From: Salipiger thiooxidans
GTDB taxonomy: Bacteria > Pseudomonadota > Alphaproteobacteria > Rhodobacterales > Rhodobacteraceae
NCBI RefSeq assembly: GCF_900102075.1
Contig: NZ_FNAV01000010.1
Span: forward strand, 1 to 64,000
Direction: 5' to 3'
Length of the DNA: 64,000 nt
Shown: positions 24,123 to 34,660 of the stretch, in pieces
How the letters are laid out: every line of letters begins with the position of its first letter
Position numbering within the stretch: position 1 is the stretch's first letter
Program-made: the position numbers and the translations under genes
Notes under the pieces: model-generated
The model's input: the letters and a program-made list of their open reading frames with translations, nothing else
Told to the model about the DNA's origin: nothing
Databases searched by the model: none

Positions 24123-27100
24123 TCACTCTGCCGCGCGGGCGAGCGGTGCGCCGCCCTGGCGGATGGCCGAGAGCAGTTCCTCGCGGCGCTTGGCGGCCTC
24201 CTGCTCGTTCTTCTCCTTGACCGGGCCGAAGCCGCGGATGCGCAGCGGCAGCTCGGCCAGCGCCACGGTGGCGTCGAGCGTCTCGGGACTGAGCTTGGGC
24301 AGGACCTCGGCCATGTCGGCCTCGTACTGCGCGATCAGCGCGCGCTCCATCCGGCGCTCGTCGGTGCGGCCGAACGGGTCGAACCACGTGCCGCGCAGCC
24401 CCTTGAGCTTCGCCAGCAGCCCGAAGGCCCGCAGCATCCCCTCGCCGTAGGTCTTCTTGACCGGGCGGCCGTCGGGGCCGGTCTTCGACAGCATCGGCGG
24501 CGCGAGGTGGAACTTCATCTCGAAGCCCTCCTCGAAGGTGCCGAGCGCCTTCTCGCGGGTCTCGAGGTGGAGCCGGGCGACCTCGTACTCGTCCTTGTAG
24601 GCAAGCAGCTTGTGATAGCCGAGCGCCACCGCCTCGCGCAAACGCGGATCCTCGATGCCGTCGACCAGCGCGCGGTAGCGCCGGGCCAGCCGCTTGCCCT
24701 GGTAGGCCACCAGGTGGCTCTCGCGGAAGGCGATGCGCTGCTCGAGCGTCTTCGGCTTCTCGACGACCTTCGGCGTGATCATGGCCTCGGCCTCGGCCGG
24801 GTGGAGCATCGCCCAGCGGCCGATCTCGAAGGCGCGCAGGTTGCGCTCGACCGCGGCGCCGTTGAGACGGATGGCCTCGGCGATGGCGTCATGCGGCAGC
24901 GGCACGAGACCCTGCTGCCACGATGCGCCAAGGATCATCATGTTCGAGAAGATCGAGTCGCCCATGGTGACCCGCGCCAGCTCGGTCGCATCGAAGAGCC
25001 GCGCACGATCCTGCATTCGCGCCTCAAGAGCGAGCCGCAACCTGTCGGCAGGCAAAGAGAATTCCGTGTTGCGTGTGAACTCTCCAGTGATGATCTCGTG
25101 GCTGTTGACCACGGCACCGGTGCGGCCACTGCGGGTCAGGCCGAGCGTCTTGGCTCCGGCGCTCACCACCAGGTCGCCGCCGATCAGCGCATCCGCCTCG
25201 CCAATGGCCACGCGCACGGCGCTGATGTCCTCGGGACGGTTGGCAAGGCGCAGGTGGATATGCACGGCGCCGCCCTTCTGGGCGAGACCCGCCATCTCCA
25301 TCATGCCCGCGCCCAGCCCGGCGATCTGCGCCGCCTGCGCCAGCACCGCGCCGATGGTCACCACGCCGGTGCCGCCGACGCCGGTGATGACGACGTTGTG
25401 GGTGCCGTTGATCTGCGGCAGCGCGGGCGCCGGCAGGTGCGGCAGGTCGAGCGCCGCAGTGTCGCCCTTGCGCATCTTGGCGCCCTCGAGCGTCACGAAG
25501 GACGGGCAGAAGCCCTTGAGGCAGGAGAAATCCTTGTTGCAGCTCGACTGGTCGATGGCGCGCTTGCGGCCAAGCTCGGTCTCGGCGGGCACGATCGACA
25601 CGCAGTTCGACTGCACGCCACAATCGCCGCAGCCCTCGCAGACGTCGGTGTTGATGAACACCCGCTTGTCGGGATCGGGGAACTGCTTGCGCTTGCGGCG
25701 CCGGCGCTTCTCGGCGGCGCAGGTCTGGATGTAGAGAATGACCGAAACGCCCTTGATCCCCGAGAAGGTCTTCTGCACCGCCTCCATCTCGGCCCGCTCA
25801 TGCTTTTCAATGCCTTGCGGGAAGAGGCTGAAGTCGGGTTCCTCCTTCTCGTCGTAGACCACGGCGAGGTTCTTGACCCCCATGGCGACCAGCTCGCGCG
25901 CGATGCGGTCGGCGGTGAGACCGCCCTCGTTGGGCTGGCCGCCGGTCATCGCGACGGCGTCGTTGAAGAGGATCTTGTAAGTGATGTTGGTGTCCGACGC
26001 GAGCGCCGCCCGGATCGCCTGAACGCCCGAATGGTTGTAGGTGCCGTCGCCTAGGTTCTGGAACACGTGCGGGCGCTTCGAGAACGGCGCCTCGCCGATC
26101 CAGTTGGCGCCTTCGCCGCCCATGTGGGTGAAGCCCGTGGTCTCGCGGTCCATCCACTGCACCATGTAGTGACAGCCGATGCCCGCGTAGGCGCGCGAGC
26201 CCTCAGGCACTTTGGTCGAGGTGTTGTGCGGGCAGCCAGAGCAGAAGTACGGCAGGCGCGCCGCGATCTCGGGAGCGTTGTCGGACTTGCGCACCTCTTC
26301 CAGCGACTGCAGCGACGCGCGGATGCGGTCGGTGCCGCGGCCCTCGTCGATGAGGATCTTGCCGAGGCGTTCGGCTATCATGATCGGGTCCAGCGCGCCC
26401 TGCGTCGGGAAGAGCTCGGGACCGTGCATCGAGCCCGCGCCGCCGCCGATGTGCCAGCCATAGACCCTGCGGCCCCGGCGGTCGTCGAAGATCGCCTCCT
26501 TGACCTGCACCTCGATGAGCTTGCGCTTCTCCTCGACCACGACGATCAGGTCGAGCCCCTCGGCCCAGTCGTGGAAGCCCAGCATGTCGAGCGGGAAGGT
26601 CTGCCCCACCTTGTAGGTGGTGATGCCCAGACGCTCGGCCTCGGCCTCGTCCAGTCCCAGAAGCGACAGCGCGTGCACGAGGTCGAGCCAGTTCTTGCCC
26701 GCGGCGACGAACCCGATCTTGGCGCCCGGCTTGCCCCACATGCGCTTGTCCATCCTGTTCGCGTGCGAGAAGGCCTCGGCCGCGAAGCGCTTGTAGTCGA
26801 TGATGCGCTTTTCCTGCTCGTGGGGAGTGTCACCGAGCCGGATGTTGAGCCCGCCCGGCGGCATGTCGAACGCCGGCATCACCAGCGACATGCGGTCGGG
26901 GCGGCCGTCGACCACCGCAGTGGCCTCGACGGTGTCCTTCATGGTCTTGAGACCGACCCAGACACCGGCGAAACGCGACAGAGCGTAGCCGTAGATGCCG
27001 TAGTCCAGCACCTCCTGCACGCCTGCGGGCGAGACCACGGGCATGTAGGCGTCGATCATGGCCCATTCGGACTGGTGCAGCACGGTCGAGCTCTCGCCCG

Positions 27101-27545
27101 TGTGGTCGTCGCCCATGGCCATGAGCACGCCGCCGTGCTTCGAGGTACCCGCCATGTTGGCGTGGCGCATTACGTCGCCGGAGCGGTCCACGCCGGGGCC
27201 CTTGCCGTACCAGAGGCCGAAGACACCGTCGAACCTGCCCTCGCCGCGCAGCTCGGCCTGCTGGGCGCCCCAGAGCGCCGTGGCCGCCAGATCCTCGTTC
27301 AGGCCTTCATGAAAGAGAACGTCCGCCTCGCGGAGATGCTTTTCGGCCCGCTTCATCTGAAGGTCGACAGCCCCCAGCGGCGACCCCCTGTAGCCGGTGA
27401 CGTAGCCCGCGGTATTCAGCCCCGCGGCACGGTCCCTGGCCTTCTGGATCAACATGAGCCTGACCAGTGCCTGGGTGCCGTTCAGCAGCACCGGGCTCTT
27501 GTTCAGGTTGAAACGGTCTTCGAGTGTAATCTCCACTTTGGTCAC
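24123..27545 (-). CDS. fused indolepyruvate:ferredoxin oxidoreductase
   Basis: A 1140-aa cytoplasmic enzyme combining the TPP-dependent IorA part and the gamma-type IorB part. It oxidatively decarboxylates aryl-pyruvates from amino-acid transamination to acyl-CoA, reducing ferredoxin. Landmarks are the N-terminal pyrimidine-binding TGYRGSPLGAVD, the TPP domain with GIGCHYMVQWMD and ALASDTNITYKILFNDAVA, a cysteine cluster CEGCGDCGVQSNC near residues 633-645, and the gamma-domain glycine loop GVGGTGVVTIGAVLAQ. GTG 27545 (MTKVEITLEDRF) has GGGAGG five bases upstream; an in-frame ATG at 27587 lacks one. The divergent LysR gene is its likely regulator. Confidence 0.93.
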   Translation of the reverse strand: MTKVEITLEDRFNLNKSPVLLNGTQALVRLMLIQKARDRAAGLNTAGYVTGYRGSPLGAVDLQMKRAEKHLREADVLFHEGLNEDLAATALWGAQQAELRGEGRFDGVFGLWYGKGPGVDRSGDVMRHANMAGTSKHGGVLMAMGDDHTGESSTVLHQSEWAMIDAYMPVVSPAGVQEVLDYGIYGYALSRFAGVWVGLKTMKDTVEATAVVDGRPDRMSLVMPAFDMPPGGLNIRLGDTPHEQEKRIIDYKRFAAEAFSHANRMDKRMWGKPGAKIGFVAAGKNWLDLVHALSLLGLDEAEAERLGITTYKVGQTFPLDMLGFHDWAEGLDLIVVVEEKRKLIEVQVKEAIFDDRRGRRVYGWHIGGGAGSMHGPELFPTQGALDPIMIAERLGKILIDEGRGTDRIRASLQSLEEVRKSDNAPEIAARLPYFCSGCPHNTSTKVPEGSRAYAGIGCHYMVQWMDRETTGFTHMGGEGANWIGEAPFSKRPHVFQNLGDGTYNHSGVQAIRAALASDTNITYKILFNDAVAMTGGQPNEGGLTADRIARELVAMGVKNLAVVYDEKEEPDFSLFPQGIEKHERAEMEAVQKTFSGIKGVSVILYIQTCAAEKRRRRKRKQFPDPDKRVFINTDVCEGCGDCGVQSNCVSIVPAETELGRKRAIDQSSCNKDFSCLKGFCPSFVTLEGAKMRKGDTAALDLPHLPAPALPQINGTHNVVITGVGGTGVVTIGAVLAQAAQIAGLGAGMMEMAGLAQKGGAVHIHLRLANRPEDISAVRVAIGEADALIGGDLVVSAGAKTLGLTRSGRTGAVVNSHEIITGEFTRNTEFSLPADRLRLALEARMQDRARLFDATELARVTMGDSIFSNMMILGASWQQGLVPLPHDAIAEAIRLNGAAVERNLRAFEIGRWAMLHPAEAEAMITPKVVEKPKTLEQRIAFRESHLVAYQGKRLARRYRALVDGIEDPRLREAVALGYHKLLAYKDEYEVARLHLETREKALGTFEEGFEMKFHLAPPMLSKTGPDGRPVKKTYGEGMLRAFGLLAKLKGLRGTWFDPFGRTDERRMERALIAQYEADMAEVLPKLSPETLDATVALAELPLRIRGFGPVKEKNEQEAAKRREELLSAIRQGGAPLARAAE

Positions 27546-27650
27546 GCGCGCCTCCCTACGCTCATCCCTTGGGCAGTATACACTCATAATAGGTCAAAAC
27601 TGCTGACCTTCATAGCCTTTTTTCGCTGTTTCTTCAGCGTCACGAAAGGA

Positions 27651-27679
27651 TTGGTTCCCATTTAAGATTTGTGTCTTAT
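27651..27679 (+). promoter_or_regulatory. lysR promoter with overlapping dyad
   Basis: TTGGTT (27651-27656), a 17-base spacer and TCTTAT (27674-27679) form a reasonable sigma-70 promoter for the LysR gene. The perfect dyad TAAGA-N6-TCTTA at 27663-27678 lies across its spacer and -10, which is where an autorepressing LysR protein usually binds. Confidence 0.45.
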
Positions 27680-27699
27680 ATGAGGGCCCGCGAGCAGCG

Positions 27700-28617
27700 A
27701 TGGGCAAAGGCATGGACTGGGACAAGCTAAGAATATTTCACGCGGTGGCGGACGCCGGCAGCCTTACACATGCGGGGGATGCTCTACATCTGTCCCAATC
27801 GGCCGTCTCGCGGCAGATCCGGTCGCTGGAAGAATCACTGAACACGACCCTGTTCCACCGGCATGCGCGCGGCCTGATTCTCACCGAACAGGGCGAACTT
27901 CTTTTCGACGCGACCGCGGCCATGGTCAAGCGTATCGACGCGGCCACAGCACGCATCCGTGACAGCGAGGAAGAGGTCTTCGGCGAACTCAAGGTCACCA
28001 CGACCCATGGGTTCGGCGTTCTGTGGCTCGCCCCCAGGTTGACGAAGCTCTACGAGAAGTTTCCCGATCTCAAGATCGACCTGATGCTCGAGGAGCGGGT
28101 GCTCGACCTTCCCATGCGCGAGGCCGACATCGCCATCCGCATGAAAGAGCCGAGCCAGGCCGACCTCATCCGCAAGCGGCTGATGTCGATCCGGATGCGG
28201 ATGTACGCCTCTCCCGACTACCTCGCGGAACACGGCACCCCGGGCGCGCTCGAAGAGCTCGAGAACCATCGCCTGATCTGCCAGAACCCGGCCTCGGCGC
28301 AGGTCGCGGCAGGCAAGCTGCTGGTGCAGGAGCTGCTGACCTACGGGCCGCAGACGGCGCTTACGGTGAACAACTATTTCGGCGTGCTGCAGGCGGTGGT
28401 CGCGAACCTCGGGATCGGCGTGCTCCCCGACTACATCATCGAGGATTTCCCCTCGGTGATCCGGGTCCTGCCCGAGGTCGAGAGCAACGAGGTTCCGGTG
28501 TTCCTCGCCTACCCCGAAGAGCTGCGCCATTCCAAGCGCGTGGCGGCGTTCCGCGACTTCGTTCAGGACGAAATCTTCGCCCACCGGAGACAACTCAGGG
28601 CGATGGGCGCAGACTGA
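27700..28617 (+). CDS. LysR family transcriptional regulator
   Basis: A 305-aa DNA-binding regulator. The N-terminal HTH is plain (DKLRIFHAVADAGSLTHAG, then LSQSAVSRQIRSLEESL) and the C-terminal substrate-binding domain runs from about residue 95. It is divergent from the indolepyruvate oxidoreductase gene, so regulation of that enzyme by an aromatic-acid effector is the natural guess. ATG 27700 is used; ATG 27712 (MDWDKLRIF) is possible but its nearest purine-rich site is only one base away. Confidence 0.92.
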   Translation: MGKGMDWDKLRIFHAVADAGSLTHAGDALHLSQSAVSRQIRSLEESLNTTLFHRHARGLILTEQGELLFDATAAMVKRIDAATARIRDSEEEVFGELKVTTTHGFGVLWLAPRLTKLYEKFPDLKIDLMLEERVLDLPMREADIAIRMKEPSQADLIRKRLMSIRMRMYASPDYLAEHGTPGALEELENHRLICQNPASAQVAAGKLLVQELLTYGPQTALTVNNYFGVLQAVVANLGIGVLPDYIIEDFPSVIRVLPEVESNEVPVFLAYPEELRHSKRVAAFRDFVQDEIFAHRRQLRAMGAD

Positions 28618-28687
28618 TTTCCCGCTTAAAGTGTGAGCCATGCGCCACACACATGGCGGAAATGCTGCGCCTGCGACGTCTTAAACC

Positions 28688-28715
28688 TTGATCGACTCAG
28701 AACTGATAACATATT
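28688..28715 (+). promoter_or_regulatory. candidate promoter of small RNA
   Basis: TTGATC (28688-28693), a 16-base spacer and CATATT (28710-28715) give four of six consensus matches in both boxes. The predicted start is near 28721, just before a structured region and a strong terminator. Confidence 0.45.
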
Positions 28716-28720
28716 CGGCA

Positions 28721-28805
28721 GATGAAGCTTGAAGCGCCCTAGCGCGCATCATCTTCATACCTCCCTGTTGGACTACGGCCGAGCTTTGTGCTCGGCCTTT
28801 TTTTT
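28721..28805 (+). ncRNA. candidate trans-acting small RNA with CCUCCCU loop
   Basis: The gap between lysR and the methyltransferase encodes a well-structured ~85-nt RNA. ATGAAG (28722-28727) pairs with CTTCAT (28753-28758), enclosing a GCGC/GCGC hairpin (28734-28737 with 28742-28745). Then comes an unpaired CCTCCCT (28760-28766), complementary to Shine-Dalgarno sequences, then a perfect terminator. This two-stem design with a C/U-rich seed between stems resembles the CCUCCUCCC-type sRNAs described in Rhodobacter. No reading frame of note is present. It is not identified with any named family. Confidence 0.5.
28777..28805 (+). terminator. strong intrinsic terminator
   Basis: GGCCGAGC (28777-28784) and GCTCGGCC (28790-28797) form a perfect 8-bp stem with loop TTTGT, followed by eight T residues (28798-28805). 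This is the best intrinsic terminator in the window. Its distance from lysR (160 bases) suggests that it ends a separate transcript. Confidence 0.9.
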
Positions 28806-28856
28806 GGCGCCGCCTCTCCGGATTCGTGGGTATGGTGGCGCAAACAGGAGGACACC

Positions 28857-29723
28857 ATGACCAGCCACGCCGGGACCCCGCCCAACGCCGCTCAGGAAAC
28901 GTTCTGGAGCACCGGCCCCGGCCAGCACTGGGTACGGCTGCACCGCGAGCTCGACACGCTGCATGAGAACCTCAGCCGCCTCGTGCTCGACGCGGGCCGG
29001 CCCGGGCCGGGCGAGCGGGTTATCGACATCGGCTGCGGCGCAGGCGCACTGGCGATCGCCGCCGGGCAGCATGTCGGAACCAAGGGCTACGTGCTCGGGC
29101 TCGACATCTCGGCGCCGCTGATCGGGGTCGGCCGCGACAAGGCCGCGGCGCTCGACATCTGCGCGCCGGACTTCCTCGTGGCCGATGCCCAGACATGGGC
29201 CCACGACGGCGCGCCCTTCGATCTCTGCGTGTCGCGGAACGGGTTGATGTTCTTTGCAGATCCGGTGGCGGGCTTCCGCAATATCCTGTCGCATCTGCGG
29301 CCCGGCGGACGGCTGGTCTTCGCCGCCTGGGCCGAGGCGGCGCACAACCCGTGGTTTTCCCTCGCCATGCGCTTCGCGACCGAGCGGCTGGGCCCCGCCG
29401 CCCCCGGCGATCCGCATGGCCCCGGCCCCACCGCCTTTGCCGACACCGCACGCGTGCTGGCGCTGCTCGAGGCCGCAGGCGCCCCCGGCGCCACCGCCGA
29501 GGTCCACGACACCACGCTCGAGGTGCCCGAAGGCTTCGAGGCCGCCGCCGAGCTCACCCAGTTCGTGGGCCCGATTTCGCGCCACCTGCGCGACAAGGAC
29601 GGCACCGAGGCGGACCGCGCCGCGATCCATGCGCAGGTCAAGGAGGCGTTCCGCGATTTCGACGACGGCAATGGTTGCCATATCCCCGCACGCATCAACC
29701 TTTTCACCGCAACGCACCCCTGA
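28857..29723 (+). CDS. class I SAM-dependent methyltransferase
   Basis: A 288-aa methyltransferase. Motif I is VIDIGCGAGALAIAAG, motif post-I ends with the acidic residue in VLGLDIS, and motif IV-like VSRNGLMFFADPVAGFRN precedes LRPGGRLVFAAWAE. The sequence suits UbiE/COQ5-type or small-molecule methylation; substrate unknown. ATG 28857 has CAGGAGG five bases upstream. It directly follows the strong terminator and so has its own start of transcription or sits in purL's leader region. Confidence 0.88.
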   Translation: MTSHAGTPPNAAQETFWSTGPGQHWVRLHRELDTLHENLSRLVLDAGRPGPGERVIDIGCGAGALAIAAGQHVGTKGYVLGLDISAPLIGVGRDKAAALDICAPDFLVADAQTWAHDGAPFDLCVSRNGLMFFADPVAGFRNILSHLRPGGRLVFAAWAEAAHNPWFSLAMRFATERLGPAAPGDPHGPGPTAFADTARVLALLEAAGAPGATAEVHDTTLEVPEGFEAAAELTQFVGPISRHLRDKDGTEADRAAIHAQVKEAFRDFDDGNGCHIPARINLFTATHP

Positions 29724-29795
29724 GCCTTCGCGCCCCCTTCCCCCGGAGGCGACCTTGCACTAAAGAGCGCGCAAGTCTGCCAGAGGGGAAAGTTC

Positions 29796-31955
<2,160 letters not shown>

Positions 31956-31980
31956 TCCGCGAGGATCTCGAAAAACGGAT

Positions 31981-32008
31981 CGGTGGAAAGGCGCGGCCCT
32001 TTCCACCG
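31981..32008 (+). terminator. hairpin after purL
   Basis: CGGTGGAAAGG (31981-31991) and CCTTTCCACCG (31998-32008) form a perfect 11-bp stem with a six-base loop. No T run follows. It opens a 314-base gap to the next gene, whose only other feature is the dyad at 32112-32129. Confidence 0.6.
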
Positions 32009-32111
32009 GCCTCGGCGCCTGTCCCCGCGCCCGGTCCCCCTGCCGTCCTCCGACACCAGCATCGCCTACAGAAACCGCCGTTTTCCGCGGGCTTACATGC
32101 AATTGCGGGAA

Positions 32112-32129
32112 TGCAACGCCATAGTTGCA
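32112..32129. promoter_or_regulatory. 18-bp dyad upstream of lysR-type gene
   Basis: TGCAAC (32112-32117) and GTTGCA (32124-32129) form a perfect dyad with a six-base spacer, of the T-N-A type favoured by LysR proteins. The following gene encodes a LysR protein 140 bases downstream, so autoregulation is plausible. Confidence 0.4.
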
Positions 32130-32269
32130 GGGGCTCCGCAATGCTATTAACAAGATGTCATTATTGATGCCGCGAGACCGCGGCGTTTCTCGTATTGAGA
32201 GAATTTCAGACTTGCTTCCGGTGCTTCGCACGACCCGAGCACTGCGTCACCAGAAGGGATGGCCGCAAG

Positions 32270-33130
32270 ATGAACAACTGGGACGATCTGCGCTTCCTCG
32301 TCGCCCTTTCGAAGACCGGAACCATGACTGCCGCGGCCAAGAGCCTCGGCACCAACACGGCCACCGTGTCGCGCCGGATCGAGCGTCTGTCCGAGACGCT
32401 GGGCATGCCCGCCTTCATCAAGACCGGCGAGGGCTGGCGCCCGTCCGAGGCCGTGGCCTCGCTCATCCAGCTGGCGCAGAGCTTTGACGGCGAACTGCAG
32501 GCGGCGCTGAACTCGCAGGCGGTGAACTCGGACTCCGAGCCTGTCACCATCAGCGTGGGCTCGCTGCCCATCGTCACCTCTCTGGTCCTGTTCCCCGGCC
32601 TCACCCGGCACAAGCCGGTTCTGGAGGGCGTCCAGCTCACCTTCTCGGACCGGATGTTCAAGGAAGGGCTTGGTGACTACGACCTGGTGATCCAGTACGC
32701 CCGCCCCGGTCAGGGCCGCATCGTTGCGCGCAAGGTGGGGTCGATGTCCTATCGCTTCTACCGCTTCCGCGATGGCGACAGCGGCGGCGACTGGGCCGGC
32801 CTCGGCGAGGCGCATGACGACGCGCCGATGATGCAGGCCGGGCTGAACGCCTTCGGCCGCCCGCCGCGGCTGCGCGTCGACAGCCTGATGGCGCTGCACC
32901 GGCTGATGCAGATGACCCGCCTTCCCGGCCCGCTGCCCGAGCTTCTGGCCGAGGACGATCCGGACCTCGTGCCGCTAGATCCCGCGATCCCTCCGAAGAT
33001 CGAAGAATGCTGGCTGTTCTACCACGAGAGCCGCCGCAACGACCCCGGGATCCGGCGCGCCGTCGACTGGGTGATCCGCTGTTTCGAGGACCTGCCGAAC
33101 CAGGACCGCCTCCGCGCCGCCGAAGCCTGA
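32270..33130 (+). CDS. LysR family transcriptional regulator
   Basis: A 286-aa LysR protein. The HTH is at residues 2-60 (NWDDLRFLVALSKTGTMTAAA, NTATVSRRIERLSE); the effector domain begins near residue 90 and is divergent, including PVTISVGSLPIVTSLVLFPG. ATG 32270 starts at the conserved first helix; the upstream in-frame extension of 25 residues is Arg/Cys-rich and unlike the family. It is convergent with the carboxypeptidase gene, so its targets are not evident. Confidence 0.9.
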   Translation: MNNWDDLRFLVALSKTGTMTAAAKSLGTNTATVSRRIERLSETLGMPAFIKTGEGWRPSEAVASLIQLAQSFDGELQAALNSQAVNSDSEPVTISVGSLPIVTSLVLFPGLTRHKPVLEGVQLTFSDRMFKEGLGDYDLVIQYARPGQGRIVARKVGSMSYRFYRFRDGDSGGDWAGLGEAHDDAPMMQAGLNAFGRPPRLRVDSLMALHRLMQMTRLPGPLPELLAEDDPDLVPLDPAIPPKIEECWLFYHESRRNDPGIRRAVDWVIRCFEDLPNQDRLRAAEA

Positions 33131-33140
33131 CGGCGCTGTC

Positions 33141-33167
33141 GGAACGGCGCCTCCGTCGCGCCGTTCC
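33141..33167. terminator. hairpin between convergent lysR and carboxypeptidase genes
   Basis: GGAACGGCGC (33141-33150) and GCGCCGTTCC (33158-33167) form a perfect 10-bp stem with a seven-base loop, centred in the 54-base gap between converging genes. Suitable as a shared terminator although there is no T tract. Confidence 0.6.
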
Positions 33168-33184
33168 CGTCCCTGTTCACGGGC

Positions 33185-34660
33185 TCAGAGCCCGTAGATC
33201 GCCCCGAACTTCGCCTCGAGATAGTCGAGCAGCGGCGCCTCGCTCGGCGCTTCTCCGCAGGCGCGGGTGATGACGTCGCGCGGCTCGTAGAGCCCGCCGT
33301 ATTGCTGCACGTTCTCCGAGAGCCACGCGGTGGCCGCTGCAAGATCGCCCGCCACCATCTGGCTGTCGAGATCCGGCACCGCCGCCCGCAGCGCCTTGTG
33401 CAGGCAGCCGGCGTAAACGTTGCCCAGCGAGTAGGTCGGGAAGTAGCCGAAGAGCCCCGCCGACCAGTGCACGTCCTGCAGCACCCCGTCCGAGGGCTTG
33501 TCGACCGGGAAGCCGAAGTCCGACAGGAAGCGCTCGTTCCACGCCGCCTCGAGGTCGTCGACCTCGAGCGTACCGGCGATCAGCGCCTGCTCCAGATCGA
33601 AGCGCAGAAGGACGTGGAGGTTGTACTGCACCTCGTCCGCCTCGGTGCGGATGAAGCCGTTCTGCACCCGGTTCACGGCGGCGTAGAAGGCATCGGGGCC
33701 GTCGAGTCCGAGATCGCCGAAAAGCTCGGTCATGCGGGTGAAGAGCCACGAGGTGAAAGCGCGCGAGCGGCCGAGCTGGTTCTCGTAGATGCGGCTCTGG
33801 CTCTCGTGCACGCCCATCGACACGCCCTGACCCAGCGGAGTGAAGCGGTAGCTGCTGCGGATCGACTGCTCGTAGGCGGCGTGGCCGACCTCATGGATGG
33901 TCGAGTAGAGGCAGTTGAACGGGTCGAGCGCGTTGGTCCGCGTGGTGATGCGCACGTCGTCGCCCGAGCCCGAGCTGAACGGGTGCACCGCCTTGTCGAT
34001 GCGCCCGCGCGCCATTTCGTAGCCGAAGGTGCGCGCCACGGTCTGCGACAGCATCATCTGCGCCTGTTCGTCGAAGGTGCCCTGCAGCGACGCCGGCTGC
34101 GGGCGGTCGAGCACCGCCTGCCGCAGCGCCACCAGCCGCGGCCGCAGCGCGCCGAACATGCCCGAGAGCTGCGCCGCGGTGGCGCCGGGTTCGTAGTCGT
34201 CGAGCAGCGCGTCATAGGCGTCGCCACCGGCGGCCAGCGCGGCGCCCTCCTCGCGCTTGAGGCGCACGACCTCCTTCAGCACCGGCGCGAAGGCCGCGAA
34301 ATCGTCGTCGGCGCGCGCCTCGGCCCAGATCCGGTGCGCCCGGCTGGTGATGCGCGCGATGTCGGTGGCAAGCTTCGCCGGCACCCGCAGCCCGCGCTCG
34401 TAGGAGCGGCGAATGTGGCGCAGGTGGGCGGTGCCCTCCTCGTCCAGCGCGCCATCGTCGACGGCATCGAGCCACTCGCCCACGCGCGGATCGGTGCGGC
34501 GGGCGTGAAGGATCGATTCCATCACCGCCATCTCCTCGGAGCGCTGCTCGGAGGCGCCGTGCGGCATCATCACTTCCTGGTCCCAGCCGAGTCGACCGGC
34601 CACCTGCGCCAGCGCCCCGGTTTCGCGCTGGAAGGACATGAGCTTGTCGTAGGCGGTCAT
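33185..34660 (-). CDS. M32 family carboxypeptidase
   Basis: A 491-aa zinc metallopeptidase that removes C-terminal residues from peptides in the cytoplasm. The zinc site HEVGH is H256-E257-x2-H260 (TIHEVGHAAYEQS), with the third ligand Glu expected in GVHESQSRIYENQLG, which is the family-typical HESQSRxxEN. N-terminal region SEQRSEEMAVME also matches. Stop of ctaA and start of this gene overlap by four bases (34657-34660), so it is co-transcribed with ctaA. Confidence 0.93.
   Translation of the reverse strand: MTAYDKLMSFQRETGALAQVAGRLGWDQEVMMPHGASEQRSEEMAVMESILHARRTDPRVGEWLDAVDDGALDEEGTAHLRHIRRSYERGLRVPAKLATDIARITSRAHRIWAEARADDDFAAFAPVLKEVVRLKREEGAALAAGGDAYDALLDDYEPGATAAQLSGMFGALRPRLVALRQAVLDRPQPASLQGTFDEQAQMMLSQTVARTFGYEMARGRIDKAVHPFSSGSGDDVRITTRTNALDPFNCLYSTIHEVGHAAYEQSIRSSYRFTPLGQGVSMGVHESQSRIYENQLGRSRAFTSWLFTRMTELFGDLGLDGPDAFYAAVNRVQNGFIRTEADEVQYNLHVLLRFDLEQALIAGTLEVDDLEAAWNERFLSDFGFPVDKPSDGVLQDVHWSAGLFGYFPTYSLGNVYAGCLHKALRAAVPDLDSQMVAGDLAAATAWLSENVQQYGGLYEPRDVITRACGEAPSEAPLLDYLEAKFGAIYGL

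Noticed and set aside
24069-26054. Plus-strand frames opposite the indolepyruvate oxidoreductase
   Set aside because: No domain content; the minus-strand enzyme is complete and well conserved.
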